Part shown: piece after piece, positions 24,610 to 37,200 of the stretch
How positions within the stretch are numbered: position 1 is the stretch's first letter
Layout: the number at the start of each line of letters is the position of its first letter
Assembly (NCBI RefSeq): GCF_041381155.1
Contig: NC_091136.1
Location: 48,412,284-48,476,283, forward strand
Direction of reading: 5' to 3'
Origin: Argopecten irradians
Taxonomy: Eukaryota > Mollusca > Bivalvia > Pectinida > Pectinidae
DNA: 64,000 nt
Translations under genes and position numbers: made by a program
Notes under the pieces: generated by a model
Seen by the model: only the letters and a program-made list of their open reading frames with translations
What the model was told of the DNA's origin: nothing
Database searches by the model: none

Positions 24610-25699
24610 CTCGCAAGGGTATAACGTTATTTGGAAGGCCTAGCTACTTACTGAAATTGGTTTTCGTAATCTTGGTCAGCAAAACGCTTGAAGGTCGTAT
24701 AATTTCTATTTCATCATTATTTCCTTGGGTTTACAACACCAAATGTGTAATATTCAAATGTAATTATTTTAAAGAGTAAATTAATATCTATCTTGATTGG
24801 AATTTCCCTCACTTGGATACAAAAATAAATAAAGATCCGGATTTTTTGACTGACTAGTGATTTTAATTTTAGTAGATTCCAAGATGTCGTCCCCCAGTAA
24901 ATCAAGCATGTAGGTAAGAACGATGGATTCTGGAAAGAATATCATATGGTAAAGTTTTCTAATATATCTATGGTCGTTCGTTCAAGCAGAAATATGAAGT
25001 GAAAAATGTGATAGAAATTCTTTAATACTAGATTATTCTCAAATAAATCTATCCGGAAGGTTCGTCCAAAATAACGGGCCCGTTCGACCCCGATTGTTTT
25101 GGCTATATCTCCGGTCCGTTTATAACGTTAGGTGTTGCTCAAGGACATTCGGTACAAAATGGAAAATTGTAATACATCGTCAAATATACATGTACTTGAA
25201 GAAATATTTAAAGATTAGGCGTAGGACGAAACTTCTACTGGCGAAACAAAATTTACAATTAGATACAATGTACCAATATCAAATCAGTTCAGTTGAGAAA
25301 AAAGTGTTGTCATTGTTATTTGAATATTTACTGATATTACAGGTATATATTTGCTGATGTCAAAATACCTGAAAAATGTACAAGATATACGAATTACCAG
25401 AAACATTAGTCATTTTGAGAGAAAAAAAGTTGTTAAATCCAGCAAAATAATTTACAGCTGATTTATCTAGTCAGAATCCTAATATCTAAAGTTATTTAAT
25501 CTTGAGTGTTTTTCCCATTTCAGATGGATTGAATGAAGGACATATGGACAAAAAATCAGTAAAAACAATGTTGTGAATTTGACCCTTGGAGTTAATGTGA
25601 AACATTTAGCTTTGTCCTATGGACGATAAAATTTAATCTAAAGAAATTGATTTTAAGTATATCTTTAATTTCCATGGTAAAATCGTTATATTCCTTAAA
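24610..25699. promoter_or_regulatory. Shared upstream region of COX20-like gene and NME6
   Basis: The start codons of the two divergently oriented genes are 1.09 kb apart, with no repeat recognised between them. A bidirectional promoter is inferred from geometry alone. NME6 may have a 5' non-coding exon, since TTTCAG acceptor-like sequence occurs at 25515-25523. Confidence 0.4.
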
Positions 25700-26242
25700 A
25701 TGAGATCACTCCAATTAACATTAGCTATTTTGAAACCAGATGTGTCAGCTCAACCACATATAGTTAGGGAAATTAAGAAACTTCTTCTAACAAACGGTTT
25801 TTATTTTGTGAAATCAAAGGATTTATATTTGCCTCGCAAAAAAGCTGCAGAGTTTTATAAGGAACATGAGGGCAGGTTTTTTCATAACAGACTTGTAAGT
25901 TTTATGTCAAGTGGTGGAATTTCTGCACATATATTGGCTAGAGACAATGCAATACAGGAATGGAGAAAATTGATGGGTCCTACCAAAGTCTTTCAGACAG
26001 TACATTCACAACCAGATAGTATCAGGGGACAGTTTGGATTGACAGACACCAGGAACTCCACCCATGGATCAGACTCAGTGGAATCGGCACAAAAGGAAAT
26101 GCATTTTTTCTTTCCAGAGTTCAATGTTGACCAGTGGTTCAAAGAAAACGAGCCTTTTTTTCGTAGTGGAAATGTTTTTTACTGTAAAGAAAAAGGAATA
26201 CATGTTGAAGTGGAAAAAGATTTGAAACAAGAATTGTCCTAA
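25700..26242 (+). CDS. NME6: Nucleoside diphosphate kinase 6 (NME6), single coding exon
   Basis: A 180-residue NDPK domain protein. It begins LTLAILKPD (K12 is the conserved P-loop-side lysine), has GPTKVFQT, SIRGQFG (R109) and the active-site segment RNSTHGSDS with the phosphohistidine H122, followed by SAQKEMHFFFPEF. Length and the insertion before the H motif fit NME6 (human about 186 aa) rather than the NME1/2 group. NME6 acts in mitochondria, where with RCC1L it supports pyrimidine nucleotide supply for mitochondrial RNA synthesis. The whole coding region is uninterrupted, unlike the multi-exon vertebrate gene. All key residues are intact, so if it is a retrocopy it is a functional one. 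ATTAAA at 26392 is a candidate poly(A) signal. Confidence 0.92.
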   Translation: MRSLQLTLAILKPDVSAQPHIVREIKKLLLTNGFYFVKSKDLYLPRKKAAEFYKEHEGRFFHNRLVSFMSSGGISAHILARDNAIQEWRKLMGPTKVFQTVHSQPDSIRGQFGLTDTRNSTHGSDSVESAQKEMHFFFPEFNVDQWFKENEPFFRSGNVFYCKEKGIHVEVEKDLKQELS

Positions 26243-26391
26243 TTATTTGGTTTTTTTTTTTTTTAATAACAGCTCTGGTGTTGGAGGAAGTGTAGATAGT
26301 GTATATATACATATATGTACATTGTAGTTTGCTATTCTGATTCTGACACAAAACATTAGTATTTGTCTTTACCATATACGTTTTTAAGTTA

Positions 26392-26397
26392 ATTAAA
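26392..26397 (+). terminator. Candidate poly(A) signal of NME6
   Basis: ATTAAA, 150 bases after the stop codon. Confidence 0.4.
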
Positions 26398-26402
26398 GAC
26401 AT

Positions 26403-27125
26403 ATTATTACATAGAGCTCAAGTAGGCAATTTTGTCTGTTTTTGTTTCATGTTATTGTTTATACAAGTAATTGGTTAGACCGTTGGTATTCTGATTTATC
26501 AGAATTACTTCCCCTTCTAGCAGCCTACAAATACAAATGTGATATATACAATGTATAGTAGTTGAAGGAACTTATACTATTTACTTCTGTATGTTGTTGG
26601 GAGTTATTTTCATGAAATATACACTACAAAAGTTTGAAACTCAAGAGTTTTTTTTTTAATCAAGAGATTTATATAATGTAGTGTTTACATCTAAAAAATG
26701 GACAGGTTTTTCACTAGAGAATTGATCAATACAAATATTACCTCTGAAGACATGTTTAGGTTATTCTAAATCAAGGACCATTATGATCAGGGCTGAACGA
26801 GTTAAATGAATTGTTTTGAGGATGACTACATATATAATATTGTAAAAATAATTCAATAATATTTTTTATACATGGTGGGATGGCTTAACTACATGCAAGC
26901 TTCAAACTACGTGAATTTTCTCTATTTTTTTTTGCTAATCAACATTTTGGTTTTTATTGCATGCATATACAAATTAGCAGGCTCATATATATCCCTGGTT
27001 TTACTGATAAAAATATCCTTCAACAGAAACATAAATTATACAAATACATATCGGTATGTATAATGTGTGGAACTCATTACTTATGAAGTACACTAGATCT
27101 ATATCTAAAACTCCCTAGTTGAAGT
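26403..27125. other. Intergenic, no gene recognised
   Basis: AT-rich unique sequence between NME6 and a repeat of the CACAGGGACC family. Confidence 0.35.
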
Positions 27126-27671
27126 TGAACAAGCATTTATTAATGAAGTAACAAATAATGTGAAGTGTTCCGAGGAACAAATGAACATGGCGGTGACCGT
27201 TAAAGTAAGAGAGCTACACGATGTTTAAATGGAGTTTCTTCAAAGTACGGGTCATGACACCTCCAAAGGAGATTGTGGATGAATACAGTTATTGGTACTG
27301 TTTACCACCACAAGCGTAGATTTTGTGATTTTGGCTTGGTTTTTGAGGTGCCCATTAGAGCCGAGACGACATTTCGACCGGACAGGGAAATGTCTACCTA
27401 GCATATTTTTCGTAAATTTCCCGATTCATCAAGCCATAACTTCGTCAATACTTGGCCCAATTTTGTGCATCAAGCACTCAATGGAAAGATAAATTATTTC
27501 TCTTTAAGGTAAGATATCAGTCAGTTGCATAAAACCCATTTATTAAAATAATCACAGTTTTAAAAAAATAGGTCCGTTTTTCTCGACCGCCGAGTTCATA
27601 CCCTTGATACTATAATATATATATATATATGTATACTGTTAGTTTAAAAAAAATCGTGCTAGGTCCCTGTG
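27126..27671. mobile_element. CACAGGGACC-family element, left end missing
   Basis: The right half matches the complete copy at 33339-34067: the shared AACATGGCGGTGACCG core, a CGAGACGACATTTCGACCGG block, and a right terminus ending GGTCCCTGTG. The left terminal repeat is absent, so it is a truncated copy. It ends about 280 bp upstream of the microprotein start codon. Confidence 0.7.
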
Positions 27672-27950
27672 GTTAAACTCTCCTGGGAATTGTACTGGAT
27701 ACGCATGTAGCTAAGAACCATCATCATGTATATCAAGGACTTATAAGCCATTGTTATTCATACACTAATTTACTTTTAGAATAATTACCATACATTTTGA
27801 CTGCGATTGGGGCTATATTTCTGTATCATTGCATTATGAACCTATCGCTGTATGAAATCCGGATTTTAGAATAGGCGGTTTTTCCTCTTACAATCCTATC
27901 TTAAACATTTTGGTGATTCTGATTTTCATTGGAGCTTGGACGTCAATATA

Positions 27951-28974
27951 ATGTTGCGAGCTATTTCCAACATGTTCAATCGCGGCGTAGCTGTCGTCGC
28001 TTTGGGATTTGTTACATGGTTTCTCATGTCTAAAACTGACGACACAACAATCGAGGTAATTAAAGCTACAGAGATTTTTACTTGATACATACAGTAACTG
28101 TTATAGGGGGTCTCGATGTCCAGGCTAAGTACAGTAGGCTACTACTTACTAGTAAGACCTGTCTGTTGCAATTTACATGAAGTTTTTTAGTGTCAATGAT
28201 ATAAACATTTAATAACAAATGGAATTGTATTAATGTAACATATAGGATAGTAATAATACTGTCAAGTTTAAATATATCACAGCATTAAAATAACACATGT
28301 TTACGTAACGAGCATTTAATTATATAACTAGCACTGTAGGCCTATATATATGATTTGTAATCATGTAATTAAAACACCAATTTAAGTCCTTTTGACTTCT
28401 GGAGGCGTATCCTTGTATGTGATCAAATAATCGATCAGGTAGCACTATAGCAAGTAGGAGAGAATTTGGAGGGTTCATTGTGCCAGTGCTGGTTAAGGCG
28501 CGATTTAAAGGAGTTCACAGTATTGTTTTTATTTTTGACTCCAGTGTATATAGATTCTAGACACTAGATCAATTATGGCCTACAGTTTTTAATTGTTTAA
28601 TCAAAAAGTTGTTAATAAATTCTTATGCAAACTGTAGGCTCATGATTCCATTATGTTACATACTGTACATGTACTATACGTCTTAGACATGTAAGCTTAC
28701 AGTAGGCCTTTTACTTTTGGTGACAAATCAACTGTCATTTATTTGATAATATGCCTAGAAATCTACTTCTCGACAAAAAAAAGGACATTGTGCATTGATT
28801 TGCTTTACAATCTTTTATTGTATAAACTATGAGACAAAACCATCTGTTGAGTGTCCAATATTTATTTTGTTTTAGAAACGAAAGGAACAAGGGTATGACT
28901 TTAATCCAAAAGCTGTGGCTTACAGAAGAGAGTTTATGAAAAATGTTGACAAGAAACGAGAAGGTTCATCATGA
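27951..28974 (+). CDS. 67-aa single-pass membrane microprotein, 2 exons
   Basis: Exon 1 is 27951-28055 (35 aa) and exon 2 is 28876-28974 (32 aa plus TGA), with a GT-AG intron at phase 0. The N-terminus is short and basic (MLRAISNMFNRG) and is followed by one hydrophobic helix (VAVVALGFVTWFLM, about residues 13-26). The C-terminal half is highly charged with a YDFNPKAVAYRREFMKNVDK segment. This matches the general build of small mitochondrial inner-membrane assembly factors, but I do not recognise the family. A good Kozak-poor ATG, clean splice sites and an AATAAA at 29427 support a real gene. It sits between NME6 and MRPL48. A mitochondrial site is an inference. Confidence 0.6.
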
Positions 28975-29426
28975 CCATAATTAAATTAGCATCCATCAGT
29001 CATTGGAGTGTTTGAGAAACATGCAACATTTCTATGTACTGGAAGATTTCTGTTCCAGTTTTGGTAAAGGACACATGCATGTATTAACATAAAATGTTTT
29101 ACGTGACATTTCCTTAGCTATTTCAAGTGATATCTTATTAGATGAGTGAAAGTCATATGGCTTGTTTACTTGAGAAAATGGATATGAAGGAGCAGCCTAG
29201 CTAAACATCTTCAGATCCAGGATCGCATTTAGTGGTCTGTGTACCTGTCACACAGTAAACTTTATATGTATGGTCAATGTGCTAGTCTACCTTTTGTATG
29301 TTTTTGTGTCTGAGTTACCAGGATGAATATACGGTTAAGATGTAGTGTCTTTTGTGGTAATGATCAAGGTTTAAAATGTGTGATTATTGAGTTTTTACGT
29401 CCAAAGTATTTAAGTTTTATGAGATA

Positions 29427-29432
29427 AATAAA
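29427..29432 (+). terminator. Poly(A) signal of the 67-aa gene
   Basis: AATAAA about 450 bases after the stop codon, followed by a T-rich stretch. Confidence 0.5.
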
Positions 29433-29949
29433 ATTTGTTCAGTGTATATTTACATCCCAAGTTTTTTTTCTTTCTTGTAAATACTAAATAGATAAAGCAG
29501 ATTTCAAATTTGGGTATATTACATTAAAATATTTTTTTAATCTGAAGATCAAAAGTCCTTAGATGGTGTAGAATTATATAAAGAATAATAAAGACATTTA
29601 TTTTCATATAAGTTGCTGAAAGTTGCTATGGACAGATTGAAATATTGTACACGAGATATGTATACAATGTACATCTACAAGTATTACAGATAGACCAATC
29701 AACAAAATGTACTATAGAATCAGAAAAAAGATAAGGAAATTCTTTGTTATTATAAGTTGTTAAATCACTAACAACGATGTATCCTCGATACTGGGGTGTC
29801 TTTGGGCGACAATTTTTTTCCTATCCGAGGGTAGCTATATATAGAGCGAGAACATATGGCGATGCATAATACATAAGTGATACTCGTGCCAGCCAAAGTT
29901 TCTCGCATTTCTAAACAAGTGAGCCACTGATGACGTGTACGGTAACGTT

Positions 29950-30266
29950 CATCCTCGATACTCCAGGGGTTACCATAACTGACGTTATATCCACCCCTGG
30001 ACTATCTCATAGTAAAACTGAAGGCAGTTCAGAAGAAAATGTCTGACCAATCACAGACTTGCAAAGATTTCCTTTGAAGACTACAGAGAGAGCGACGTCC
30101 AACTTCAAAGCCACACAGTCAACCACAGTGTACCGTTATACGGCTCTTTTGATGTACATCAAAGGACTAAATTACCTGTTCTGTCCGGTTGCCTCCAGTT
30201 TTGCTATGATATAGTCCAGGGGTGTAGAGATCGTATGTGATCGGAACCCCTGGTGTATCGAGGATG
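29950..30266. mobile_element. MULE-type MITE, copy 2 (CATCCTCGAT termini)
   Basis: The same family as 999-1315, in the opposite internal orientation. Termini CATCCTCGATACTCCAGGGG and complement are flanked by a perfect 9-bp repeat, GGTAACGTT, at 29941-29949 and 30267-30275. Related end-like sequences lie just outside: ATCCTCGATACTGGGG at 29781 and CCCCTGGAGTAACGAGGATG at 30656-30675. Between them is a TTGGGCGAC / GTCGCCCAA inverted pair, suggesting that this copy is nested in an older, larger relative (29779-30675). Confidence 0.85.
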
Positions 30267-30707
30267 GGTAACGTTACGCCAATATGAAGAAATTACTGGA
30301 AATTCGTCAATAAACAAACTTCATAGCAATTACAACCTGTTAGTACTTTAAGATATATAAATTCACATTTGCATCAGTATTTCTAATCTTATTATCACAC
30401 TTCACGGCCACAAACAAGAAAGTCAAATTAAAAAACAATTACTTCAAATTTGCCGCCAATTTTGTTCTTGTTTGTTCTTCATGCTCCCGGTTTGGACGTG
30501 GTGTGAGATTTTGTTCCGATAACAATTTTCTCGTTTCATGTTCATTGCGTTTGGGCGAAATTATCCCCGTAGAACAGTGTTCTTTTATCAAGAACATGTC
30601 GCCCAAGGACGACCCCGGGGTTCCGAGCACGTGTGTAGAGATCAAGTGTTCAGAACCCCTGGAGTAACGAGGATGACAAACGAGTTTACCCACCAGCACA
30701 ACATCAT

Positions 30708-31236
30708 ATAATTTGCATAATGTAATCACAATATGTAAAGTCGAGAAGCGTTCCGAGAGAAAAATAAACATGGCGGTGACGGTTAAAGTAAGTGAGCTAC
30801 ACGATGTTTAAATTGAGTTTCTACAAAGTACGGGTCATGGCACCTCCAAAGGGGATTGTAGATGAACGCAGTTATGGGTACTGTTTACCACCACAAGCGT
30901 AGATTTTGTGATTTTGGCTTGGTTTTTGAGGTACCCATTAGAGCCGAGACGACATTTCGACCGGACAGGGAAATGTCTAACGTGTTACCTAGCATATTTT
31001 TTCGTAAATTTCCCGATTCATCAAGCCATAACTTCGTCAATACTTGGCCAATTTTGTTCATCAAGCACGCAGTGGAAATATAAATTATTTCTCTTTAAGG
31101 TAAGATATCCGCCAATGTTGTATAGAACCCATTTATTAAAATAATCACGGGTTTAAAAAAATAGAGTTCATACCCTTGACACTATAATATATATATGTAT
31201 ACTATTGGTTAAAAATTTTCGTGCCAGGTCCCTGTG
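30708..31236. mobile_element. CACAGGGACC-family element, left end missing
   Basis: Shares the AACATGGCGGTGACGG core, the CGACATTTCGACCGG block and the right terminus (ends CCAGGTCCCTGTG) with 33339-34067. The left terminal repeat is missing. Confidence 0.7.
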
Positions 31237-31889
31237 TTTTCACTCGCAATGACAGTGACTTTTTGCACAGAAATTTTTGTCTTGAAATATGACGGTATGC
31301 TGACAAATATACGACGTATATATAATAGCGAATAACTCTGTACAATACATTTTTAGGTAAACTAGTAGTGATGGTCTTCTGTAAATCGAAGCGAGAAAAC
31401 TATGCAATAAATAGAATGTTCCTTGTTTCTTCATGAATACCAGTATATACATATCAGAGGTGGAAACTTCGACATTTTTCACTCTGCTTCGCACTCGTGA
31501 AAAATATCAAAGTTTCCACCTCACTTGAGGAAATATAACTGGCATTCATCAAGAAACAAAAAATATCATATGATAAATGTATAGATACAAAATGTATATA
31601 TATATATAGTTGATTAATATTTAAATAAAGCGAAAGAAATAGATGTACGATGTACACAGCAAGGTTTGTACACGTGATGTGTAGTCTACTCAGGAAGTAA
31701 TTACTCTAAAAATAAATGTACCAAATGTACTGTAATATTCATACTCACGAATCAAGGAGAGCTTTTAATGTGTTATTTATCGTCAAAAGTAACAAACATT
31801 TTGAGAATAACGATATTTGCAATGCGGAAATTTTAATTTTACAAGCACAAATAGGAGCTGAAAATGATTTTGGCAGTACTGCATAAAAT

Positions 31890-32000
31890 CACAGAGACCC
31901 GGCACGAAATTTTTTAACCAATAGTATACATATATATATATTATACTATAATATATATACCTATACTGTTAGTTTAAAAAAATCGTGCCAGGTCCCTGTG
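31890..32000. mobile_element. Minimal CACAGGGACC-family MITE with 8-bp target duplication
   Basis: A 111-bp near-palindrome made only of the two termini (CACAGAGACCCGGCACGA and its near-complement) around an AT-rich middle. It is flanked by a perfect 8-bp repeat, CATAAAAT, at 31882-31889 and 32001-32008. This defines the element ends and the 8-bp duplication for the whole family. An 8-bp duplication suggests hAT-like or another 8-bp superfamily. Confidence 0.85.
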
Positions 32001-33060
32001 CATAAAATGGTAGTGCGCCTTCTTCTACATGTAGTGATAAGTTGAACAGTATGTGTAAATGTAAAAGTAGTATGTTGAGTGTTTCCTTGACAAATCTCGG
32101 GTGAATATTGTCAGGTCCTGAGGATTTGGATCCATCCATTGCTTTTCCCGCGTTGACTATCTCATTGTCTGTGATTGGTATATCTACTAGGACATGTTCT
32201 ATGTATATAGGTCTAAACGATGGTATATCACCTACTGTCTCTTTTGTAAACACCATGGCAAACAATGATGCAAATGCATCTGTTTTATCCTGGTCATACC
32301 TTGATAAATTTCCTTCTTCATCGAATACATTGGCAACTGATGCTCTAGTTTTGGTCTTTGATCTTGTATACTTCCGGATTTTTTTTGGATCACTCTTAAT
32401 GTTCTTTGCAATATCTTTCTCCTTTTTGTATGCTGTACAAGGTTAGTGGCATGATATCTTGCCTCATTGTATTTCTAATAGTTTGAGTTGTTTTTACAAT
32501 ATACATGTAGATATTTTTTTTTTCCATTTGGTTCTTTTCCTCCGTAGTGCTCGGACAGCAGCCTGATTAAGTGGGTGTTTACCTTTGTGACTGTTTCCTA
32601 CATTGTTCACTGGTACGTGTTTGTCTATGGTTCTTGATATATGTTCAACAAAGAAATTCTATGCCTCAACTGTAGACATCCTCTCCTTCACATTTGCCCA
32701 TTTCACTGTAGACAAAGATCCTGGTTGATTTCTCTATAGTTAGCTTTAAACAAGTTTCGTCTCTGATCAATACTTGACTCTGTGTGCGTGTAGAGATCTA
32801 AGTTAAAAGTCAAAACACAGTGGTAACTAGAACCAAACCCAGGGTGGTACAGCACGTTGTTCACCATATGTTCTTCCTCGGTCAGAATTAAATCCAGAAG
32901 TGAATGTTCGTTCCCTGCTCGGAATCTGGTTGGTTGGGTCACATGTTGGTAAATAAAGTTGTCAAGCACTTATCCCCAGAATTTACTGGCATGATGATTT
33001 TCATCCATGGTTGTTGAGTTGTTATTCCAGTGAATGTCTTTCATATTAAAGTCACCTGTT
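32001..33060 (-). mobile_element. LINE fragment: endonuclease end and start of RT
   Basis: On the minus strand, 33001-33058 encodes GDFNMKDIHWNN, the GDFN...W motif of an apurinic-type endonuclease. The region 32703-32969 continues with VTQPTRFRAGNEHSLLDLILT and a GFGSSYHCVLTFNL block (the usual SDH site is SYH here). Then 32020-32265 has a KAMDGSKSSGPDNIHPRFVKE segment that begins the reverse transcriptase. Order and motifs fit a CR1/Jockey-like LINE. The copy has frame breaks, lacks the RT catalytic core and is truncated at both ends. The small MITE at 31890 abuts its 3' edge. Confidence 0.75.
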
Positions 33061-33338
33061 ATATATATAAGTAAATGCGTATGGAATCATTTTTCCCCTG
33101 AAATAATGAAGATCAGGTTATTTTTTCAGCTCTAGTTTCGAGACATTTTTTTGAGAGTTTTGGGAGCAAACATCTTTTTTTACACAAAAAAATATCAGGT
33201 CCTGACGGAACTACAGTTTTTTATAAGGCCTGTAAGGGCTTGGTCAATGCTTGTCTGAAAACAATATAAAATCACCAAATCTGTCTTTTAAATTCATAAA
33301 CTAACATCTTCGTCTAACCAGTCTCAACCCGTATTGCC

Positions 33339-34067
33339 CACAGGGACCTGGCACGATTTTTTTTAAACTAACAGTATACATATGTATATATTATAGTATC
33401 AAGGGTATGAACTCGGCAGTAGAGAAAAACGGACCTATTTTTTTAAAACCGTGATTATTTTAATAAATGGGTTCTATCCAACATTGACGGATATCTTACC
33501 TCTAGAAATAATTTATCTTTCCATTGAGTGCCTACATTATGCAAATTATGTAATGTTGTGCTTTTGTGTAAACTCGAGAAGCGTTCCGAAGAACAGATGA
33601 ACATGGCGGTGACGGTTAAAGAAAGTGAGCTACACGATGTTTAAATGGAGTTTCTACAAATTACGGGTCATGACACCTCCAAAGGAGATTGTTATAGGTA
33701 CTTTTTACCACCACAGGCGTAGATTTTGTGATTTTGGCTTAAATTTTGAGGTGCCCATTAGAGCCGAGACGACATTTCGACCGGACAGGGAAATGTCTAC
33801 CTAGCATATTTTCGTAAATTTCCCGATTTATCAAGAAATAACTTCGTCAATACTTGACCAAGTTCGTTCATCAAGCACTCAATGGAAAGATAGATTATTT
33901 CTCTTTAAGGTAAGATATCCGTCAATGTTGTATAGAACCTATTTATTAAAATAATCACGGTTTTAGAAAAATAGGTCCGTTTTTCTCGACCGCCGAGTTC
34001 ATACCCTTGATACTATAATATATATATGTATACTATTGGATAAAAATTTTCGTGCCAGGTCCCTGTG
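33339..34067. mobile_element. Full-length CACAGGGACC-family element
   Basis: Long inverted termini (about 200 bp, beginning CACAGGGACCTGGCACGA and running through GAGAAAAACGGACC and AATAATCAC blocks) enclose a ~330-bp core. The flanks GTATTGCC (33331-33338) and GTATAGCC (34068-34075) match at 7 of 8 positions. The core contains AACATGGCGGTGACGG followed by TTAAAGAAAG and no long reading frame. It ends about 140 bp before the MRPL48 start codon. Confidence 0.8.
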
Positions 34068-34145
34068 GTATAGCCTACATAAATACGGCCCTTGTGCGAT
34101 TCGAATGTTCCGATGCGATTTCACATCGAACGCACTATTTGGCTA

Positions 34146-34166
34146 TTTCCGGTATAATACTTCCGG
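34146..34166 (+). promoter_or_regulatory. Paired ETS-like sites before MRPL48
   Basis: ATTTCCGG and ACTTCCGG lie 40-60 bp upstream of the proposed MRPL48 start. ACTTCCGG is the core of ETS/GABP (NRF-2) sites, which often drive nuclear genes for mitochondrial proteins in animals. Function here is inferred. Confidence 0.4.
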
Positions 34167-34205
34167 TTGATTTGGTGCTCAGAAGATTTTCGTAAAAGGA
34201 AAAGC

Positions 34206-37200
34206 ATGTTTACAAGGGTAAATATACGTGACGATTTTAAGAAATTAGTTATATGCCAAATAATGTGTCATATTGATAACTTTGAACGGATGTCTACATT
34301 ACATTTAGCGTGTGCAAGTATATTTTGGCACAACTTCGCCAGGAAAGATACGGTATCGTAGACTACTGTACCCTTGGCTAGCGAAGTTTATTTTGACATT
34401 GTTAAATCCAAGGACGTATATGAGAAGGATAAGTCACACTGGGTTTTGGGGGAGTACAAGGCAGGAGCTTTTGTGTTTGTGCACTGACCGTGACGTTGAG
34501 CGACGACTGATTTTCCTTTGATATCCGCCGGCGCAGCCTTTGATGTAGCTTGCGGGTGCGAGGGTTACCGTCTTACTTTCTGAAGCGGGCCGTCGTTTCA
34601 TGAGCTGTCATATTTTTTTAACGAAAATTTAAGACATATTCTCTAAATTATCCGTCCTTAAAACAAGTTATAAACGTTGTGAAATTTAATAAACTTTACA
34701 TTGGTGTTTCGTTTGACTCGATAAGACAAGTATTTGTTGAGAAAAACGGTTTTTATTCCCGGTTCATAGGCGTCTCGCGTGGTGTTTAGTAATGTAAAGA
34801 GACAGTCACGAATCCTTCTCACTTATAAATCCTTGGTGTTAAATCATTTAAGAGACATTAGAGAAATAGATCTGTAGATAACAGTGTCCAACTTATAGTC
34901 AGCTGAGAATTACTATATATATTGTAAATCCTCTTCGAGAGACATTTGTCAAACGTCTGAATGTACCTATAACCAGGTTGGGCACATGTAAATTTATTGC
35001 TATTATAGCGATGTTTAGCTAATAATAGCTTTACAAAACTAACGAAAAACATCATTTCTGGAGATAAAAATGCTTGCGCTCAAAACCGACTCCTGAAACT
35101 TGCAGGGAATGTGTATAAGGATAATTTGAACACTATGCAACCACATTTCATTCGAAACAATAGAGCAATAATTAACTAATTAGCTTAATTATGCCTCATC
35201 AAAACTGCTTTCAATATGTTTGAATGATCGTTCTAAACAACCACTGCAAGTTTCAGGAGTTGGTTTTGAGTGGAAACATTTTTATCTTCAAAAATGTTAT
35301 TTACCGTCAATTTTGTATAGCTATAAATAACTTTTATAGCTATCTATCGCTATAATAGCAATAAATTTACATGTTCCCAACCTGATTAGAGTTTTGTAGC
35401 CGATAGATAATTCATTAAATATTTATTTATTGTTATATCATGGTGAGAGCAAGGAACACACATTTGTTTTTCAACACGCTACAAAAATAAATGGTATTTT
35501 TTCAGTTTACCAGAAATAAACGAAAAGCATTGACCTTTCCCCATGTTGGAACTGCAAGTAAACACGGCACATTATTTCATTTCAAATTTTACTATGGTAT
35601 ATCAGAAATATATATATATGTATATATTTCTGGGTATATGCAAATACATATAAATGGATAAGATACAGTAACAGACTAAGCCTATATAAATCGGCACATG
35701 ATCTTGCACAGTACACTTTAATCCAATTTTAATCATATTATGATATTCAATTTATTTAGCTGACCATTCAAATTTCAATGAAAAACAAATTAATTGAATT
35801 ATAAATCAGTTTGCAATTTTTTAAAATGTCAACTAAAAAAATGTTGGCGGCTTTTTAAATCAGACGTCACCAAACTGAGATTGTATTAGAATTTACATAG
35901 CCATTTTATACTTTTTATGACTGCATATAACTTTATCAAAATGAGCTGATATTACAAGTGCGCAAGATCATGTGCCACGCAAGACCATGTTCCCTGTGAA
36001 GGAGTCTCGAAGAGGAATTCCAATAGGTATCAAGTTGGCAGTAGTTACAGAAGCAAAATAACGTTCGATAAGAAAACAGCTGACCAGTCAACTCTCAGTC
36101 ATGTTAATGGAGTAAATATAAGACATATTTTAATTATTTATCTTATTATTAAAGGGATACTATTTTATTAAACGGTAACAGATTAGACACAGCTCAGGTC
36201 ACAGAGCTTTTTCTAGGCGCTTTTTGGGGCTCTGAACAAGCTCTGAAGTAGAGTAACAGGTACCACTTTTAAGTAAAATAAGAAGTCAAAATGAATTTAG
36301 CAGTATTGCTAGTTCAAAAATCATAATACCAGAATATATATGTACCTTGTGCAGTTACTGGTCGAAAATTTTGGCATGTTAATTTTTCTTCATCAATTTA
36401 TTGAAAGCCACAAGGTTTGATGAATTAAGCTGTGAAAGTCATTCAAATGACTTCAGATGCCTTATAAACGTTAGCTCCAACACAGACATTATTTACTCTA
36501 AATTGGTTTTTTTTTATGCTTTGTGTATGTTTAGATGGAAACATTCCTGCAGAATTAACTTTACAATTACTAATTACTCTGTAGAAATGTGACATTAAAT
36601 TGTTGACCACAATTTGGCTTCAAGGTCAGAACGTAGGTACTCATTTCGCTTCACTATATATGTACATATAATGACTTTTGGTGGTACTGCTAAAAATCAT
36701 TATGTGCTCTTTTTTGTGTTTATAAAATTAAAACCAATGCATTGAAAGTACTGTAATTTTCTAAATGTTAGTAACTTTTGGTAATGAATAAAATATTAAA
36801 AGCTTTTCTTGATTCGTGAGTATGAAAAATACGGCACATATAACTTTAAGTATGTGTATATATACTGTGCAGTAAAATGAGTATGTGTTTTGTCAAACCA
36901 AAACCAACCAGAGATCTACAATCTTATTTCACATTTTTGGATTTCTTAATTATCATATTGGTTATTGACTTCAGAGAGATGAATATTAATAAATTTAATA
37001 AAACCTCAGAAACAGGAATTAATTAGTAATAAAGGATCATACATGAATGTCGAGTTTCACAGCTAATTAGATCATCAATACATATGAATTTTAATGTTAT
37101 ATAAATTATAATGAAGAAAAAACAAATTTTGGATGCAAGTTTTTTTAATATGTTTAATTTTCACTAATTATATAAGTCCTCATTTGGGTAACTGCAGTAT

